Source: Brachybacterium sp. UMB0905 (GTDB lineage: Bacteria; Actinomycetota; Actinomycetes; Actinomycetales; Dermabacteraceae). From it: DNA of 64,000 nucleotides. Below are positions 1-7,795 of the stretch, in pieces; within the stretch, counting starts at the first letter, position 1; each line of letters begins with the position of its first letter. The stretch lies in NCBI RefSeq assembly GCF_002871795.1, contig NZ_PNHL01000007.1, positions 1 to 64,000 of the forward strand. Direction: 5' to 3'. The notes beneath the pieces are model-generated. The model made no database searches. It was not told the origin of the DNA and saw nothing but the letters and a program-made list of their open reading frames with translations. Position numbers and translations under genes: made by a program.

Positions 1-2
1 CG

Positions 3-264
3 AGCCCCGAACTCACCGACGACGCCCGACACGTCCTTCAGCGAGTGACACACTAAAGAGGTCCAAGTCAGGTTGAAGGAAGAACTCGACGTGGCCCTCG
101 CGCCCGATGGCTACAACGTCGGCTTCAACGCGGGAGAGGCAGCAGGCCAGACCGTCTTTCACGCGCATATCCACGTGATCCCGCGGTTCGAGGGCGACGT
201 AGAGAACCCTGTCGGTGGAGTACGGCATGCTGTCGTCGGGCGCGGACACTACGACGCTCGGTGA
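3..264 (+). pseudogene. HIT-family protein, frameshifted and cut by the window edge
   Basis: The C-terminal half of a histidine-triad (nucleotide hydrolase/transferase) protein reads in frame 1 and contains the triad HAHIHVIPR at about 152-178, preceded by GYNVGFNAGEAAGQ, which is typical of the family. Frame 1 has a stop at 46-48. The residues expected just upstream (ELTDDARHVLQRVTH) are found in frame 3 at 9-53. One frameshift near 45-54 would join the two into a normal HIT tail, so this looks like a gene broken by a 1-nt indel, or a sequencing error. The N-terminus lies outside the window. A short independent start at TTG 73 is possible but would lack half the fold. Confidence 0.6.
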
Positions 265-331
265 CTGACCGTGACTTCTCCGTCGCCGGGGGCACGGCTG
301 GTTGCCTGTTCGCCGCGCTAGTGCCCACATC

Positions 332-344
332 GGACCGTTTATGG
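332..344. repeat. 13-bp direct repeat, copy 1, beside the methyltransferase gene
   Basis: GGACCGTTTATGG occurs here and again at 1131-1143 in the same orientation, so the two copies bracket the methyltransferase gene. They could be a trace of insertion or recombination, but 13 bp is short and the pair may be part of a wider decayed repeat. Confidence 0.4.
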
Positions 345-365
345 CGCACCCCCTAGGGCCGTGGG

Positions 366-1058
366 TCAGGGTGCCTCGAGAGCAAAGAACAGGAAACACA
401 CGAAGGCGGTTCGCTCACTCGCGTTGGGCGGCAGCAGGTCGGTGGGCGTGTCGGGCGACCACGGCGGCTCACTCACAGCGGCGATCCGAAAGCCTTCCTC
501 GGTGAAAGCGTCCGTCATAGCGTGGAGTGGGCGATGCCAGTACGTGAGGGTGGCACTCTGCCCCGCGAACTCGAATTCCTCGGAGTACTGGGTGAGCGCG
601 AAGTAGTCCCGCTCTTGGTAGTTGAACAGGTAAACCACGGGGTGGGGCACGGAAAGCACCAGCCGACCGCCAGGGCGCAGTACGCGCCGAAGTTCGGCCA
701 GCGGGCCGGCCCAGTCCTTGAGGTAGTGCATCGTCAGCGAACAGACCACGATGTCGAACGCGTCATCGGCATAGGGCAGCTGCTCACCGAGGTCTGCCAC
801 CCGCAGGTCAGCATCATGGCCCAGCCGCTCGCGGGCCAAATCGACCATGACGGGACTGAGGTCGAATCCGCTCACAATGGCGCCACGGTCCCCCAATGCT
901 GAGGCCAAGGGGCCAGACCCACAGCCAGCGTCGAGGACACGAAGCGCGTCCACCTCCCCCGCCAAGTTGAGCATCGCTGGTCGCTCATACCAAGCGTTCA
1001 GCAGATTGTCCTCGTTAGCACTGGAGTAGGCCTGCGCGAATCCTTCATAGTCAGTCAA
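366..1058 (-). CDS. class I SAM-dependent methyltransferase
   Basis: This is a 230-residue Rossmann-fold methyltransferase of the Methyltransf_11/25 type. The SAM-binding motif I is VLDAGCGSG at residues 41-49, an acidic residue ends the next strand in GFDLSP, and LRRVLRPGGRLVLSVPHP is the usual post-motif segment. The substrate cannot be read from sequence; relatives act on small molecules or are uncharacterised. The start is a TTG preceded by GGAGGG eight bases upstream, with no better ATG. It sits alone between two copies of a 13-bp repeat in the decayed left end of the window, so it may be an acquired gene. Confidence 0.85.
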   Translation of the reverse strand: MTDYEGFAQAYSSANEDNLLNAWYERPAMLNLAGEVDALRVLDAGCGSGPLASALGDRGAIVSGFDLSPVMVDLARERLGHDADLRVADLGEQLPYADDAFDIVVCSLTMHYLKDWAGPLAELRRVLRPGGRLVLSVPHPVVYLFNYQERDYFALTQYSEEFEFAGQSATLTYWHRPLHAMTDAFTEEGFRIAAVSEPPWSPDTPTDLLPPNASERTAFVCFLFFALEAP

Positions 1059-1340
1059 ATCTCTCGCCCTCCACTGTGAGATATCGGTCCCGCCTTACCG
1101 CGACAGTACCCAATGGCTCAGGCCAAGTTGGGACCGTTTATGGTTCACGCCCAAGTTGGCTATGCGCGGTGCGGCAGTCCCACGAGGCTCGTGAGAACGC
1201 GCGCAAGGAGGCGTGGTGGCGTCCGCAGGGGCACGCGCGTCGAGGGGCGCAGCCGAACCATGACGACGTCGTCGCGCAGCTGTGGGACTGCTGCACGAGT
1301 TGGCGACACCTCAAGTAGACACATCTGCCACATTGAGCAC
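1059..1340. other. intergenic stretch with degenerate sequence
   Basis: No convincing intact gene is visible. It holds the second GGACCGTTTATGG copy (1131-1143), framed by two CCAAGTTGG words. A plus-strand frame ending at 1318 reads as a charged, Trp-containing peptide that could be the tail of a decayed gene, but I do not recognise it. The 101-bp repeat begins directly after. Confidence 0.4.
1131..1143. repeat. 13-bp direct repeat, copy 2
   Basis: Second exact copy of GGACCGTTTATGG, in the same orientation as the copy at 332-344. Together they flank the methyltransferase gene. Confidence 0.4.
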
Positions 1341-1441
1341 CACCCTGCGTGACAGCTACGGCACCGTAGGCTCCCCCGTCCCACAGGGTCCGAATCGGCA
1401 GTTTCGTGACAGATCTGCGCCGTGGGGTATACCCCAAAGTG
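1341..1441. repeat. 101-bp direct repeat, copy A
   Basis: This segment matches 3191-3291 at 94 of 101 positions by hand alignment, with the first 51 bases identical. It contains the inverted repeat CTACGG-CA-CCGTAG (1356-1369), an outer pair ACCCTG/CAGGGT, a doubled CGTGACAG word, and the perfect palindrome GGGGTATACCCC near its right end. Weaker similarity continues about 17 bases to the left. The copies enclose the two genes at 1475-3069. Its identity is unknown; a mobile-element end, a MITE-like repeat or a recombination site are all possible. Confidence 0.75.
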
Positions 1442-1474
1442 TCGCGATCAGCTCTGCTTCGGCCCTCGGCTTCT

Positions 1475-2080
1475 TCATTCACTTGGAGGGAGCTCGTTTG
1501 GGTGCCTGAGCGCCCGTTCGATCTCAGGGGTTGTCCCGTTTGCGAGGTGTTGGCGGACTGCGGATGAGACCTCACTGATGGACCTTGGGGGGAGATATGC
1601 GGAGGCCCCGGCTGCCAGCATCCTCGCGACGGGGCCGCTGTAGTGGACGCCGGCCTCGTCATCGTCGATCTCCACGATGACGATTCGGGCTCGCTCGAAC
1701 TGGCTTCGTAGAGCGGCGATGAGCTGGGGGCTCGCAGGTGGCACAAGAAGGACGTCAGCGGTGGGAGGTGCATCGGCGAGGTCCAGAACGACAAACCCCT
1801 CGCTGAGCTCTTCTGCGACTTTCGCGCGGGCCGCGTCCGATAGTTCCATGGCCGTGACGACAACCGTCACCCCATCCGATTGTCGATTTGGCGTCACGGG
1901 GGCAGTGCTAACTGGCAGGATCGCTCCATCTTGGACGAGACCCCTGAACTCGAGAGATCCAAGGGCAGTGCCGGAGCGCGTTACGGTGACGCGATGGCCC
2001 GCGACTGCTGCCTCTATGGCTGACCTGACGTGTGGCGGCAGCTGGTCCAAGTCGATCTGCAGTGTGCGTTTACGGGCCAT
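1475..2080 (-). CDS. PHD-antitoxin-like N-terminus joined to a receiver-like domain
   Basis: This 201-residue protein is not a family I can name. Residues 15-50 (IEAAVAGHRVTVTRSGTALG) resemble the DNA-binding strand-helix of PHD/YefM antitoxins. Residues about 60-185 look like a degenerate response-regulator receiver fold: repeated hydrophobic strands, RIVIVEIDDD, then GASAYLPPRSISEVSSAVRQ, which resembles the alpha4-beta5-alpha5 end of REC domains. The usual phosphorylatable Asp cluster is not clear. The start codon overlaps the stop of the upstream phosphotransferase gene (TGATG), so they are translationally coupled. A role as transcriptional regulator or antitoxin of that partner is an inference. 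Confidence 0.65.
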   Translation of the reverse strand: MARKRTLQIDLDQLPPHVRSAIEAAVAGHRVTVTRSGTALGSLEFRGLVQDGAILPVSTAPVTPNRQSDGVTVVVTAMELSDAARAKVAEELSEGFVVLDLADAPPTADVLLVPPASPQLIAALRSQFERARIVIVEIDDDEAGVHYSGPVARMLAAGASAYLPPRSISEVSSAVRQHLANGTTPEIERALRHPNELPPSE

Positions 2081-3069
2081 CAGCTCGTCCAGCTAGGAGA
2101 CTTCAGCTCTTCCAGGGCGGCCATTGTCCAGCGTGCAGGCTCTTCGTTCGGGGGAATCATCGCCGCTGAGTACCACAACACGAGGACGGGGAGCCAGCGC
2201 GCTTCTGCGGGTGTCAGGGGGCCGACAGACTCATAGCCTGCGAACAGATCGGCGCGTACTTCGCGAGTTACCGGGCCCCACTCGCGATACGCAGTGCCCA
2301 AAAGCACCGATGAACGCGCGATCTCGTCCACTCTCGGTCCGAGCCGGGCTTCGTCGAAGTCGAGTACCGCACTGATCTCGGATCCGGACCACAGGATGTT
2401 CGTTGAGCGAAAGTCTCCGTGAAGAAGCTGGACCGGAAGCTCGCAGTCGAGGAGGCTTATCGCGCTCTGTAGCTCGGAGAGCACTGCGTCCGGCACGTGG
2501 GGGCGATCAGCGTCCATCCAGTTCCGGATGGTGCCTAAGAGAGGCCCTGGCTGTGGGCCCATGCAGGTGATTGCGTGGGAATCCGGATAGGTCGCGAGCT
2601 CGGCGTGCATGCGAGCAAGCGTTGCGCCTGCCGCGCGCACCTGATCGGGGGACTCAGGGTCGAGGATCTCCCCCCGGATCGCCCGTTGCATGGCCAGCGA
2701 GAGGCCATCCGCTTCGATCTGCACCTCACCGTCCGTCGCGGGAATCGGCGCTGACACCGCCACGCCGCGTTGCCCCAGCCATGCCACGACCCGGGCGAGC
2801 GCATCCAGCCGTTCGAACTTCTCCTCAGCGGCCGACCATTTAGCGACCACCGACCCGGAGGGCCCATCGAGCCAAGCCAACGCATTGCGATCACTGATCG
2901 CAACCCGTTCGCACGACTGCACGTCCAGGCCCCATCGCAGCCGCGTGAGCTCGAGGATCCAGTCGCTCGCCTCTCGAGCGCTCGCAAAACCGAAGCGAGA
3001 CATGAGCGCGTCACCGGGCTCGACGTCCTCCCAGAGCATCTCTACCGCGGGCGCGTCTGCCATATCCAT
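2080..3069 (-). CDS. APH-family phosphotransferase
   Basis: This 329-residue protein belongs to the aminoglycoside/choline kinase-like fold (APH, PF01636). The catalytic loop HGDFRSTNIL is at residues 217-226 (Brenner-type H-G-D with downstream Asn), and the metal-binding DFD is at 237-239. The N-lobe carries a plausible ATP-lysine in VVAKWSA. The substrate may be an aminoglycoside, macrolide, homoserine or other small alcohol; it cannot be assigned. The gene is the first of a two-gene unit with the receiver-like protein and both lie between the two 101-bp repeats, so they probably moved as one cassette. Two in-frame ATGs (3069 and 3063) are equally plausible starts. Confidence 0.85.
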   Translation of the reverse strand: MDMADAPAVEMLWEDVEPGDALMSRFGFASAREASDWILELTRLRWGLDVQSCERVAISDRNALAWLDGPSGSVVAKWSAAEEKFERLDALARVVAWLGQRGVAVSAPIPATDGEVQIEADGLSLAMQRAIRGEILDPESPDQVRAAGATLARMHAELATYPDSHAITCMGPQPGPLLGTIRNWMDADRPHVPDAVLSELQSAISLLDCELPVQLLHGDFRSTNILWSGSEISAVLDFDEARLGPRVDEIARSSVLLGTAYREWGPVTREVRADLFAGYESVGPLTPAEARWLPVLVLWYSAAMIPPNEEPARWTMAALEELKSPSWTS

Positions 3070-3190
3070 GCATCAAGAACACCACACCGGAAGGTGGTTC
3101 CCGGGCATGCGCGCCCATCGAGGCCAAGGCGCAGCGGGCTGCTGAAGTACCCCGCCCACCCCAACTGCACAGTTCCGCCAAAGTGAGACC

Positions 3191-3291
3191 CACCCTGCGT
3201 GACAGCTACGGCACCGTAGGCTCCCCCGTCCCACAGGGTCCAAAACAGCAGTTCCGGGACAGATCTGCGCCGTGGGGTATAGCCCATAGTG
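3191..3291. repeat. 101-bp direct repeat, copy B
   Basis: Second copy of the repeat at 1341-1441, in the same orientation, with seven mismatches concentrated in its right half. The terminal palindrome is imperfect here (GGGGTATAGCCC). On the minus strand both copies read through an open frame (…TLWDGGAYGAVAVTQGG), which would be called as a spurious protein wherever the repeat occurs. Confidence 0.75.
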
Positions 3292-3415
3292 ACACTTGGG
3301 ATCAAGCAGTGCGGACGTACATCAGCGGGAAGCTCGATTGTCACAGTCTGGTCACAGATCCAGTCGCTACGACGGCGAGATGATACCTTTCCCTAATCGA
3401 GACCAGGGGGGGGGC

Positions 3416-3979
3416 ATGGAAACACATATCTGGAAGCTTGAAACTTCACGCAACCGTATTCTGTCCAAGGTTGTCGCCATAATGTGCGTGCTTGCATTCG
3501 CGATTGGTGGCGCCTCGGCGGCAAATGCCGACTATTTTGCGGGAGGTATGGCTTCTAAGAAGAACTCCGTAAAGTATGTTGGAGTCAACTCGACGTACGT
3601 CAACCATTTCGACAACGCGCGCTTTCGGTGGAACGCACTGTCGGGAGTTACGTTTGGCAAGTCGAATGCTGCAAAGAACACCATGACCGCCGCGCGATAC
3701 TCCAGCTCATGGTACGGACTATACACCTCGAAGGGGCCACGGGATCGTTCGCGAACGTTCACTATTCAGGTGAACGCCCGCTCCATCCAGGAGGCCTCGG
3801 GTAGAAATATGTCAAAGTGGATTGCAAGCACGTCCACTCACGAGCTGGGCCATGCCCTCAGCCTGGACGACAATCCGAAGACCTCAAAGGCTTCGTTGAT
3901 GAAGTACTCCCGGAACCGGTCAACGGTAATCAGCCCTCTGCCGTACGATGTATCTGAAGTGAAGAGGATCTACCGATGA
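3416..3979 (+). CDS. secreted matrixin/snapalysin-like zinc metalloprotease
   Basis: With the ATG at 3416 (behind a G-rich Shine-Dalgarno run) the product is 187 residues. It starts with a Sec signal peptide: basic n-region, hydrophobic residues 18-33, likely cleavage after ANA near residue 38. The zinc site is HELGHALSLDD at 142-152, matching HExxHxxGxxD of snapalysin-type metzincins with Ser in place of the Gly. A Met-turn candidate SLMKY follows at 160-164. It is therefore probably an exported protease. The DNA is visibly AT-richer and uses more A/T-ending codons than the core genes, a sign of transfer. The stop overlaps the start of the next gene (ATGA), so the lipoprotein is its co-translated partner. 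An upstream in-frame ATG at 3381 is less likely. Confidence 0.75.
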   Translation: METHIWKLETSRNRILSKVVAIMCVLAFAIGGASAANADYFAGGMASKKNSVKYVGVNSTYVNHFDNARFRWNALSGVTFGKSNAAKNTMTAARYSSSWYGLYTSKGPRDRSRTFTIQVNARSIQEASGRNMSKWIASTSTHELGHALSLDDNPKTSKASLMKYSRNRSTVISPLPYDVSEVKRIYR

Positions 3980-4602
3980 GTACTCGTCGCGCACTAACTA
4001 TACTTAGCACCGCCTCGACGGTGGTGCTACTCGGAGCCGCCTGTGCTGGTCAGCCGACCACCGAGGACCCTTCGAGCGAGTCGGTCGTCCATGTGTCAGC
4101 GGACTATCCAGATTACGGAAGCACCGAAGCCGCGCTCGAGGCGGCTGACGTCGTCCTTGTCGGCACCGTAGAGTCATCTCGCGAACGGGTCGAATATCCG
4201 GAAGTCGATGACTCTGGGACCGGTTTGGAGAACCCGCAGTCTGGAGTCGACATTTCCGACGAGGATCTCGAAGAAATGGGAGTTGTTACCACGGTGACAA
4301 CAATCAAGGTTACCGAGGTGATCTCGGGAGATGTCGAGGTTGGCGATTCCGTCGAGGTATCCCAAGTGGGTGGAACAATCGATGGCGTGACTTACATTGA
4401 GGATAGCACCACATTCATCGAAGAGGTCGACTCGCCCGAACTCCTTCTCCTTCTGAACGATTTCGGGGATGGCGATTACGACCTAGTGAATCCCGTCGAA
4501 GGTGTTTACGAAGTCTCAGATGGCGAAGTCGAAGCGCTTCCCGGATCCGGCGTGCAGCCAGAAGTGAGTTCGCTTGAAGAGGTCCGCGAACTCACCGAGT
4601 GA
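3976..4602 (+). CDS. acidic lipoprotein partner of the metalloprotease
   Basis: This 208-residue protein has a lipobox (VLLGAAC, Cys23) after a basic, hydrophobic leader, so it should be a diacylglyceryl-anchored surface protein. The mature part is strongly acidic. The segment AADVVLVGTVES … TTIKVTEVISGDVEVGDSVEV … LLLLNDF resembles a widespread beta-rich domain of uncharacterised actinobacterial and Firmicute lipoproteins; I know of no assigned function. Its ATG lies inside the stop of the protease gene. It may act as inhibitor, chaperone or substrate-holding partner of the protease, which is inference from coupling only. A strong terminator follows. Confidence 0.7.
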   Translation: MSTRRALTILSTASTVVLLGAACAGQPTTEDPSSESVVHVSADYPDYGSTEAALEAADVVLVGTVESSRERVEYPEVDDSGTGLENPQSGVDISDEDLEEMGVVTTVTTIKVTEVISGDVEVGDSVEVSQVGGTIDGVTYIEDSTTFIEEVDSPELLLLLNDFGDGDYDLVNPVEGVYEVSDGEVEALPGSGVQPEVSSLEEVRELTE

Positions 4603-4692
4603 TCAACACTCCTTCGACGGGGAGGGTTCGCTGAGCTCCCCGGAATCGGGAGCCACGGCCTAGTCACTTTGGGTTGCTCTTGCGCCTCAAAC

Positions 4693-4725
4693 GAGAAGGA
4701 GCCCGCGAGGCGTGGGCTCCTTCTC
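4693..4725 (+). terminator. Rho-independent terminator of the protease-lipoprotein pair
   Basis: A perfect 12-bp stem (GAGAAGGAGCCC / GGGCTCCTTCTC) with a 9-nt loop, followed by TTTG. It ends the two-gene unit 91 bases after the lipoprotein stop. Confidence 0.8.
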
Positions 4726-4944
4726 TTTGCCCGATAACCTCGTAGGTGCTGTTAAACGGTGTGCGAGTCGCCACTCGGCCAGGAACGACAGCGCCAGGTA
4801 CTCCCACCACAAGCACGCCACCTACCGACAAGGTCCACGTGCCAGGCTCCCGCGTTTATACGGAGACACCACCTTCCCGCCGTGCAGGTAGCTCGCGGCG
4901 TAGCAGTTTCTAGACTGGCGGAACGCTCCTGACTTAGGACATCG
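4726..4944. other. intergenic remnant next to a transposase fragment
   Basis: No intact gene. The word GTTAAACGGTGTGCGAG near 4750 has the look of an insertion-sequence end, and open frames on the plus strand are short and unrecognised. With the adjoining transposase fragment this reads as debris of mobile DNA. Confidence 0.35.
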
Positions 4945-5283
4945 TTAGTGCCCCATCTCGGGGTTGATGGCGGTGATGATGTGCTGGGCGTCGGCAGTGA
5001 TCTCGGGTGGGAAGTCCTGGGTGGCGCCGTTGATCGCGATGCGTGCGGTCCGGAGGGGCCGCAGGGTCTGGATGATCTTCTTCAAGCTCAACCCGGTCGC
5101 GTTTTGCATGTAGCGCGCGATGGCGAGAGCGGTGAACACGATGGTCAGGTGTGCTTCGATGGCGTCGCGTTGGTGGTGGAACATGGGGCGGGCCTGCAGG
5201 TCTGTTTTGCTCATCCGGAACGACTGCTCCACGTGCCACAGGTCATGGTAACTGGAGATCACCTCGCCCGTGTCCCGTGTCAA
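4945..5283 (-). mobile_element. C-terminal fragment of an IS1634-like (IS4-type) transposase
   Basis: About 112 residues remain. EVISSYHDLWHVEQSFRMSK and the following QARPMFHH … RDAIEAHLTI are the conserved DDE-region glutamate block and tail of IS1634-family transposases (the E of VEQSF is the last catalytic residue). Upstream of roughly 5283 the similarity stops, so the N-terminal part with both Asp residues is missing and the fragment cannot transpose. It reads from a TTG or from a fused frame; there is no reason to expect expression. Confidence 0.8.
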
Positions 5284-5439
5284 GTTGTTGGCAGGATTAT
5301 GGGGCCAGCAAAGTTGGGGGTGTCGGGGCTGGCGTGCCCCGGGGCGCGAAAACCAGATGCCCGCCGACCGGAGAGGTCCATAGTCTCAGCGCCGTGCCGC
5401 GCTCCAGCGCACCACGCCCCGTGCCCGTGGAGGACCACC

Positions 5440-5943
5440 ATGCCCAACGATCTGCTCACCCTGCCCCTGACCGGCGCTGCCGCCCGAGAGTTGCCGGAGT
5501 CCCCCATCGACCTGCGCCCCCTGGAAGCGGCCGATATCGACTCTCTCGCCGCGCTGTACCTGGCCGCCTACCCGCCCGGTGTCGCCGCCGCGGATCTGGC
5601 CGAGGCGCGTACCGAGATGGAGGAGAGCTTCGCAGGCGACTACGGGATCCTGCGGCCCGATGCGTGCGCCACCGCGTGGATCGAGGGTGAGGCAGTCGGC
5701 GCGATCATCGTGGTGGAGCGCTCGATCTGGGACGAAGACCTCGTCGGCCCCTTCATCATCGACCTGTTCGCCTCCCCCGCTGCACGCGGGCATGGGGTCG
5801 GGACGGCGCTCGTCGCCCACGCCGTGCGCGCGTGCGCAGCGGCCGGAGCCCCCGCGCTCAGCCTGCGGATCGGCGAAGGCACCTCCGCGGCGGCGCTGCA
5901 CATCTACCAGCGCCACGGCTTCACGCCCCGCGAGACGAGCTGA
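5440..5943 (+). CDS. GNAT-family N-acetyltransferase
   Basis: With the ATG at 5440, preceded by GTGGAGG at 5426, the product is 167 residues. The acetyl-CoA loop is in ASPAARGHGVGTALV (R/Q-x-x-G-x-G/A-like), preceded by the beta4 strand IIDLFA, and YQRHGFTPRE is the usual C-terminal GNAT signature. The substrate is unknown. A -10-like TAGTCT at 5381-5386 gives a leader of about 45 nt. It lies just beyond the transposase fragment and begins the ordinary chromosomal part of the window. Open frame continues far upstream of 5440 only because of the GC bias. Confidence 0.85.
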   Translation: MPNDLLTLPLTGAAARELPESPIDLRPLEAADIDSLAALYLAAYPPGVAAADLAEARTEMEESFAGDYGILRPDACATAWIEGEAVGAIIVVERSIWDEDLVGPFIIDLFASPAARGHGVGTALVAHAVRACAAAGAPALSLRIGEGTSAAALHIYQRHGFTPRETS

Positions 5944-6067
5944 CGATTCTGATGCGCTGGTGACCGATGCGCCGCCCCACATCGGTCACCGCCGCATCAC
6001 AATCGTGGGGAGTCAGGGGTTGGGCAGAGCGGCGCGGGGGCAGAGGGAACGGCGGCGTGCGCCCGCC

Positions 6068-6955
6068 TCACTCCCCCAGCATCGCCCGCCGCTGCCAGAA
6101 GACGACGGCGCTGGCCGCGGCGACGTTGAGGGAATCCACTCCCCCGGCCATCGGGATCACCACGTGCTCATCCACCGCCGTGAGCGTCGCGGGCTTCAGC
6201 CCGTGCCCCTCCGCGCCCAGCACCAGTGCGACTTTCCGGTCCGGTCCCAGGTCCGCCTGGTCCAGCGGCACCGCGCCGTCGGTGAGGGCGAGGGCGAGCA
6301 CGTCGAAGCCGGCGTCGTGCAGCAGGTCCACGCCATCGGCCGACGAGCCCGTCCCGCTCTCCCCCGTCGCGCGTGGGGCGTGCGGCCAGGCGTCGAAACG
6401 GGTCCACGGCACCTGGAACACCGTTCCCATCGACACCCGGATCGAGCGGCGGTACAGCGGATCGGCGCACTGCGGGGTCACGAGCACGGCATCGACCCCG
6501 AGCGCCGCAGCGGAGCGGAACATGGCGCCGACGTTCGTGTGGTCCACGATGTCCTCGAGCACCGCGACGGTCCGCGCGCCCGCGAGCAGATCCCGCACCG
6601 ACGGCAGCTCGGGCCGCTGCATGGCCGCGAGCGCCCCGCGGTGCAGATGGAAGCCGGTCAGCTCCTCGAGCAGCCCCTCAGCGCCCACATACACGGGCGC
6701 CTCGGGGAAGCGCTCATACAGCGGCGCGAACTTCGCGAGCCACTTCTCGCTCATGAGGAAGGAGCGCGGGCGCATCCCGGCGTCGATCGCCCGGGAGATC
6801 ACCTCGAAGCTCTCGGCCATGAACAGGCCGCGCTCCACCTCCACGCGCGAACGCAGACGCACATCGGTCATTCTCAGGTAGTCATCCAGCGCCGGATCGG
6901 CCAGATCCTCCGCCGAACCCAGCCGACGCCGCTGACCGCCTTCTACAGCCTCCAT
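6068..6955 (-). CDS. TrmH/SpoU-family RNA 2'-O-methyltransferase
   Basis: This 295-residue SPOUT enzyme carries the three family motifs: motif 1 DHTNVGAMFRSAAALGVD, motif 2 LVLGAEGHGL and motif 3 VVIPMAGGVDSLNVAAA. The N-terminal third (VERGLFMAES … RPRSFLMSEK) is the RNA-binding substrate-recognition domain of this group. It should transfer a methyl group from SAM to a ribose 2'-OH of rRNA or tRNA; the target nucleotide is not readable. It begins 7 bp downstream of the ABC ATPase stop and is probably cotranscribed with it. Confidence 0.9.
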   Translation of the reverse strand: MEAVEGGQRRRLGSAEDLADPALDDYLRMTDVRLRSRVEVERGLFMAESFEVISRAIDAGMRPRSFLMSEKWLAKFAPLYERFPEAPVYVGAEGLLEELTGFHLHRGALAAMQRPELPSVRDLLAGARTVAVLEDIVDHTNVGAMFRSAAALGVDAVLVTPQCADPLYRRSIRVSMGTVFQVPWTRFDAWPHAPRATGESGTGSSADGVDLLHDAGFDVLALALTDGAVPLDQADLGPDRKVALVLGAEGHGLKPATLTAVDEHVVIPMAGGVDSLNVAAASAVVFWQRRAMLGE

Positions 6956-6961
6956 GCGCTG

Positions 6962-7756
6962 TCAGTTCAAAGACAGCGAACGGGCAGTGTAGCGTTCGCC
7001 GCGCTGCTCGGCCACGAGCGGCAGCCCGAACGTCGCGGTGAGGTTCTGCGAGGTGAGGGTCTCCTGGATCGGGCCGGCGGCCACCAGCTGCCCGCGGCGC
7101 AGCAGCGCCGCATGGGTGTAGCCCGGCGGGATCTCCTCCACGTGATGCGTCACGAGCACGGTCACCGGGGTCGCGGGATCCTTCGCGAGCCGTCCCAGGG
7201 TGCGCACCAACGATTCTCGCCCGCCGAGGTCCAGGCCCGCGGCCGGCTCATCGAGCAGCAGCAGCTCCGGGTCGGTCATGAGCGCCCGGGCGGCCAGCAC
7301 GCGCTTGCGCTCGCCGGTGGACAGGGTGCCGAACATGCGAGAGCCCAGCTCCCCCACCCCGAAGGCGGCGAGCAGCGTGCGGGCCCGCTCCAGATCCACC
7401 TCGTCGTACTGCTCGCGCCAGCGCCCCACCACGCCGTACCCGGCGGTGACCACGACGTTCTCGCAGGTCTCCTGCAGCGGGATGGTCTCGGCGAGCTCCT
7501 GGGAGGCTAGGCCGATCAACGGTCGCAGCTCGAAGATGTCGACCTTTCCCAGGCGCTCCCCGAACAGGTCCACGGTCCCAGCAGTGGGGTGCATGCGGGC
7601 GGCGAGCAGCTGGATCAGGGTTGATTTCCCGGCGCCGTTGGGGCCCAGGATCGCCCAGCGCTCCCCCTCTCCGATCGTGAGGGATACGTCGTCCAGGATC
7701 GTCGTCCCGGCGCGGCGGACGGTGACATCGGTGAGGGATGCTGCTGCGAAGGCCAT
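6962..7756 (-). CDS. ABC transporter ATP-binding protein (ModF-like)
   Basis: A 264-residue nucleotide-binding domain: Walker A GPNGAGKS, signature LSTGERKRV, Walker B LLLLDEPAAGLD and H-loop VTHHVEEIP. The signature has LSTGE instead of LSGGQ, as in ModF-like stand-alone ATPases. No membrane subunit is adjacent, so its transport partner is unknown. I prefer the ATG at 7756 (MAFAAASLTDV), which gives the normal N-terminal strand; an in-frame start 11 codons upstream would only add a low-complexity leader. The TrmH gene follows after 6 bases. Confidence 0.85.
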   Translation of the reverse strand: MAFAAASLTDVTVRRAGTTILDDVSLTIGEGERWAILGPNGAGKSTLIQLLAARMHPTAGTVDLFGERLGKVDIFELRPLIGLASQELAETIPLQETCENVVVTAGYGVVGRWREQYDEVDLERARTLLAAFGVGELGSRMFGTLSTGERKRVLAARALMTDPELLLLDEPAAGLDLGGRESLVRTLGRLAKDPATPVTVLVTHHVEEIPPGYTHAALLRRGQLVAAGPIQETLTSQNLTATFGLPLVAEQRGERYTARSLSLN

Positions 7757-7795
7757 GGCCAGAAGCCTACCCGCCGCGCCGGGTGACACCGGGGA

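Noticed and set aside
1076..1318. Short plus-strand frame reading a Trp/His-rich peptide
   Set aside because: No start signal or recognised family; noted only as possible decayed gene tail.
1138..1863. Protein-coding frame across the 101-bp repeat (…TLWDGGAYGAVAVTQGG)
   Set aside because: The same peptide arises in the second repeat copy with no shared start or domain; it is a spurious frame over repeated DNA.
4740..4800. IS256-like terminal inverted repeat
   Set aside because: Only one end-like word is visible and no partner or transposase matches it.
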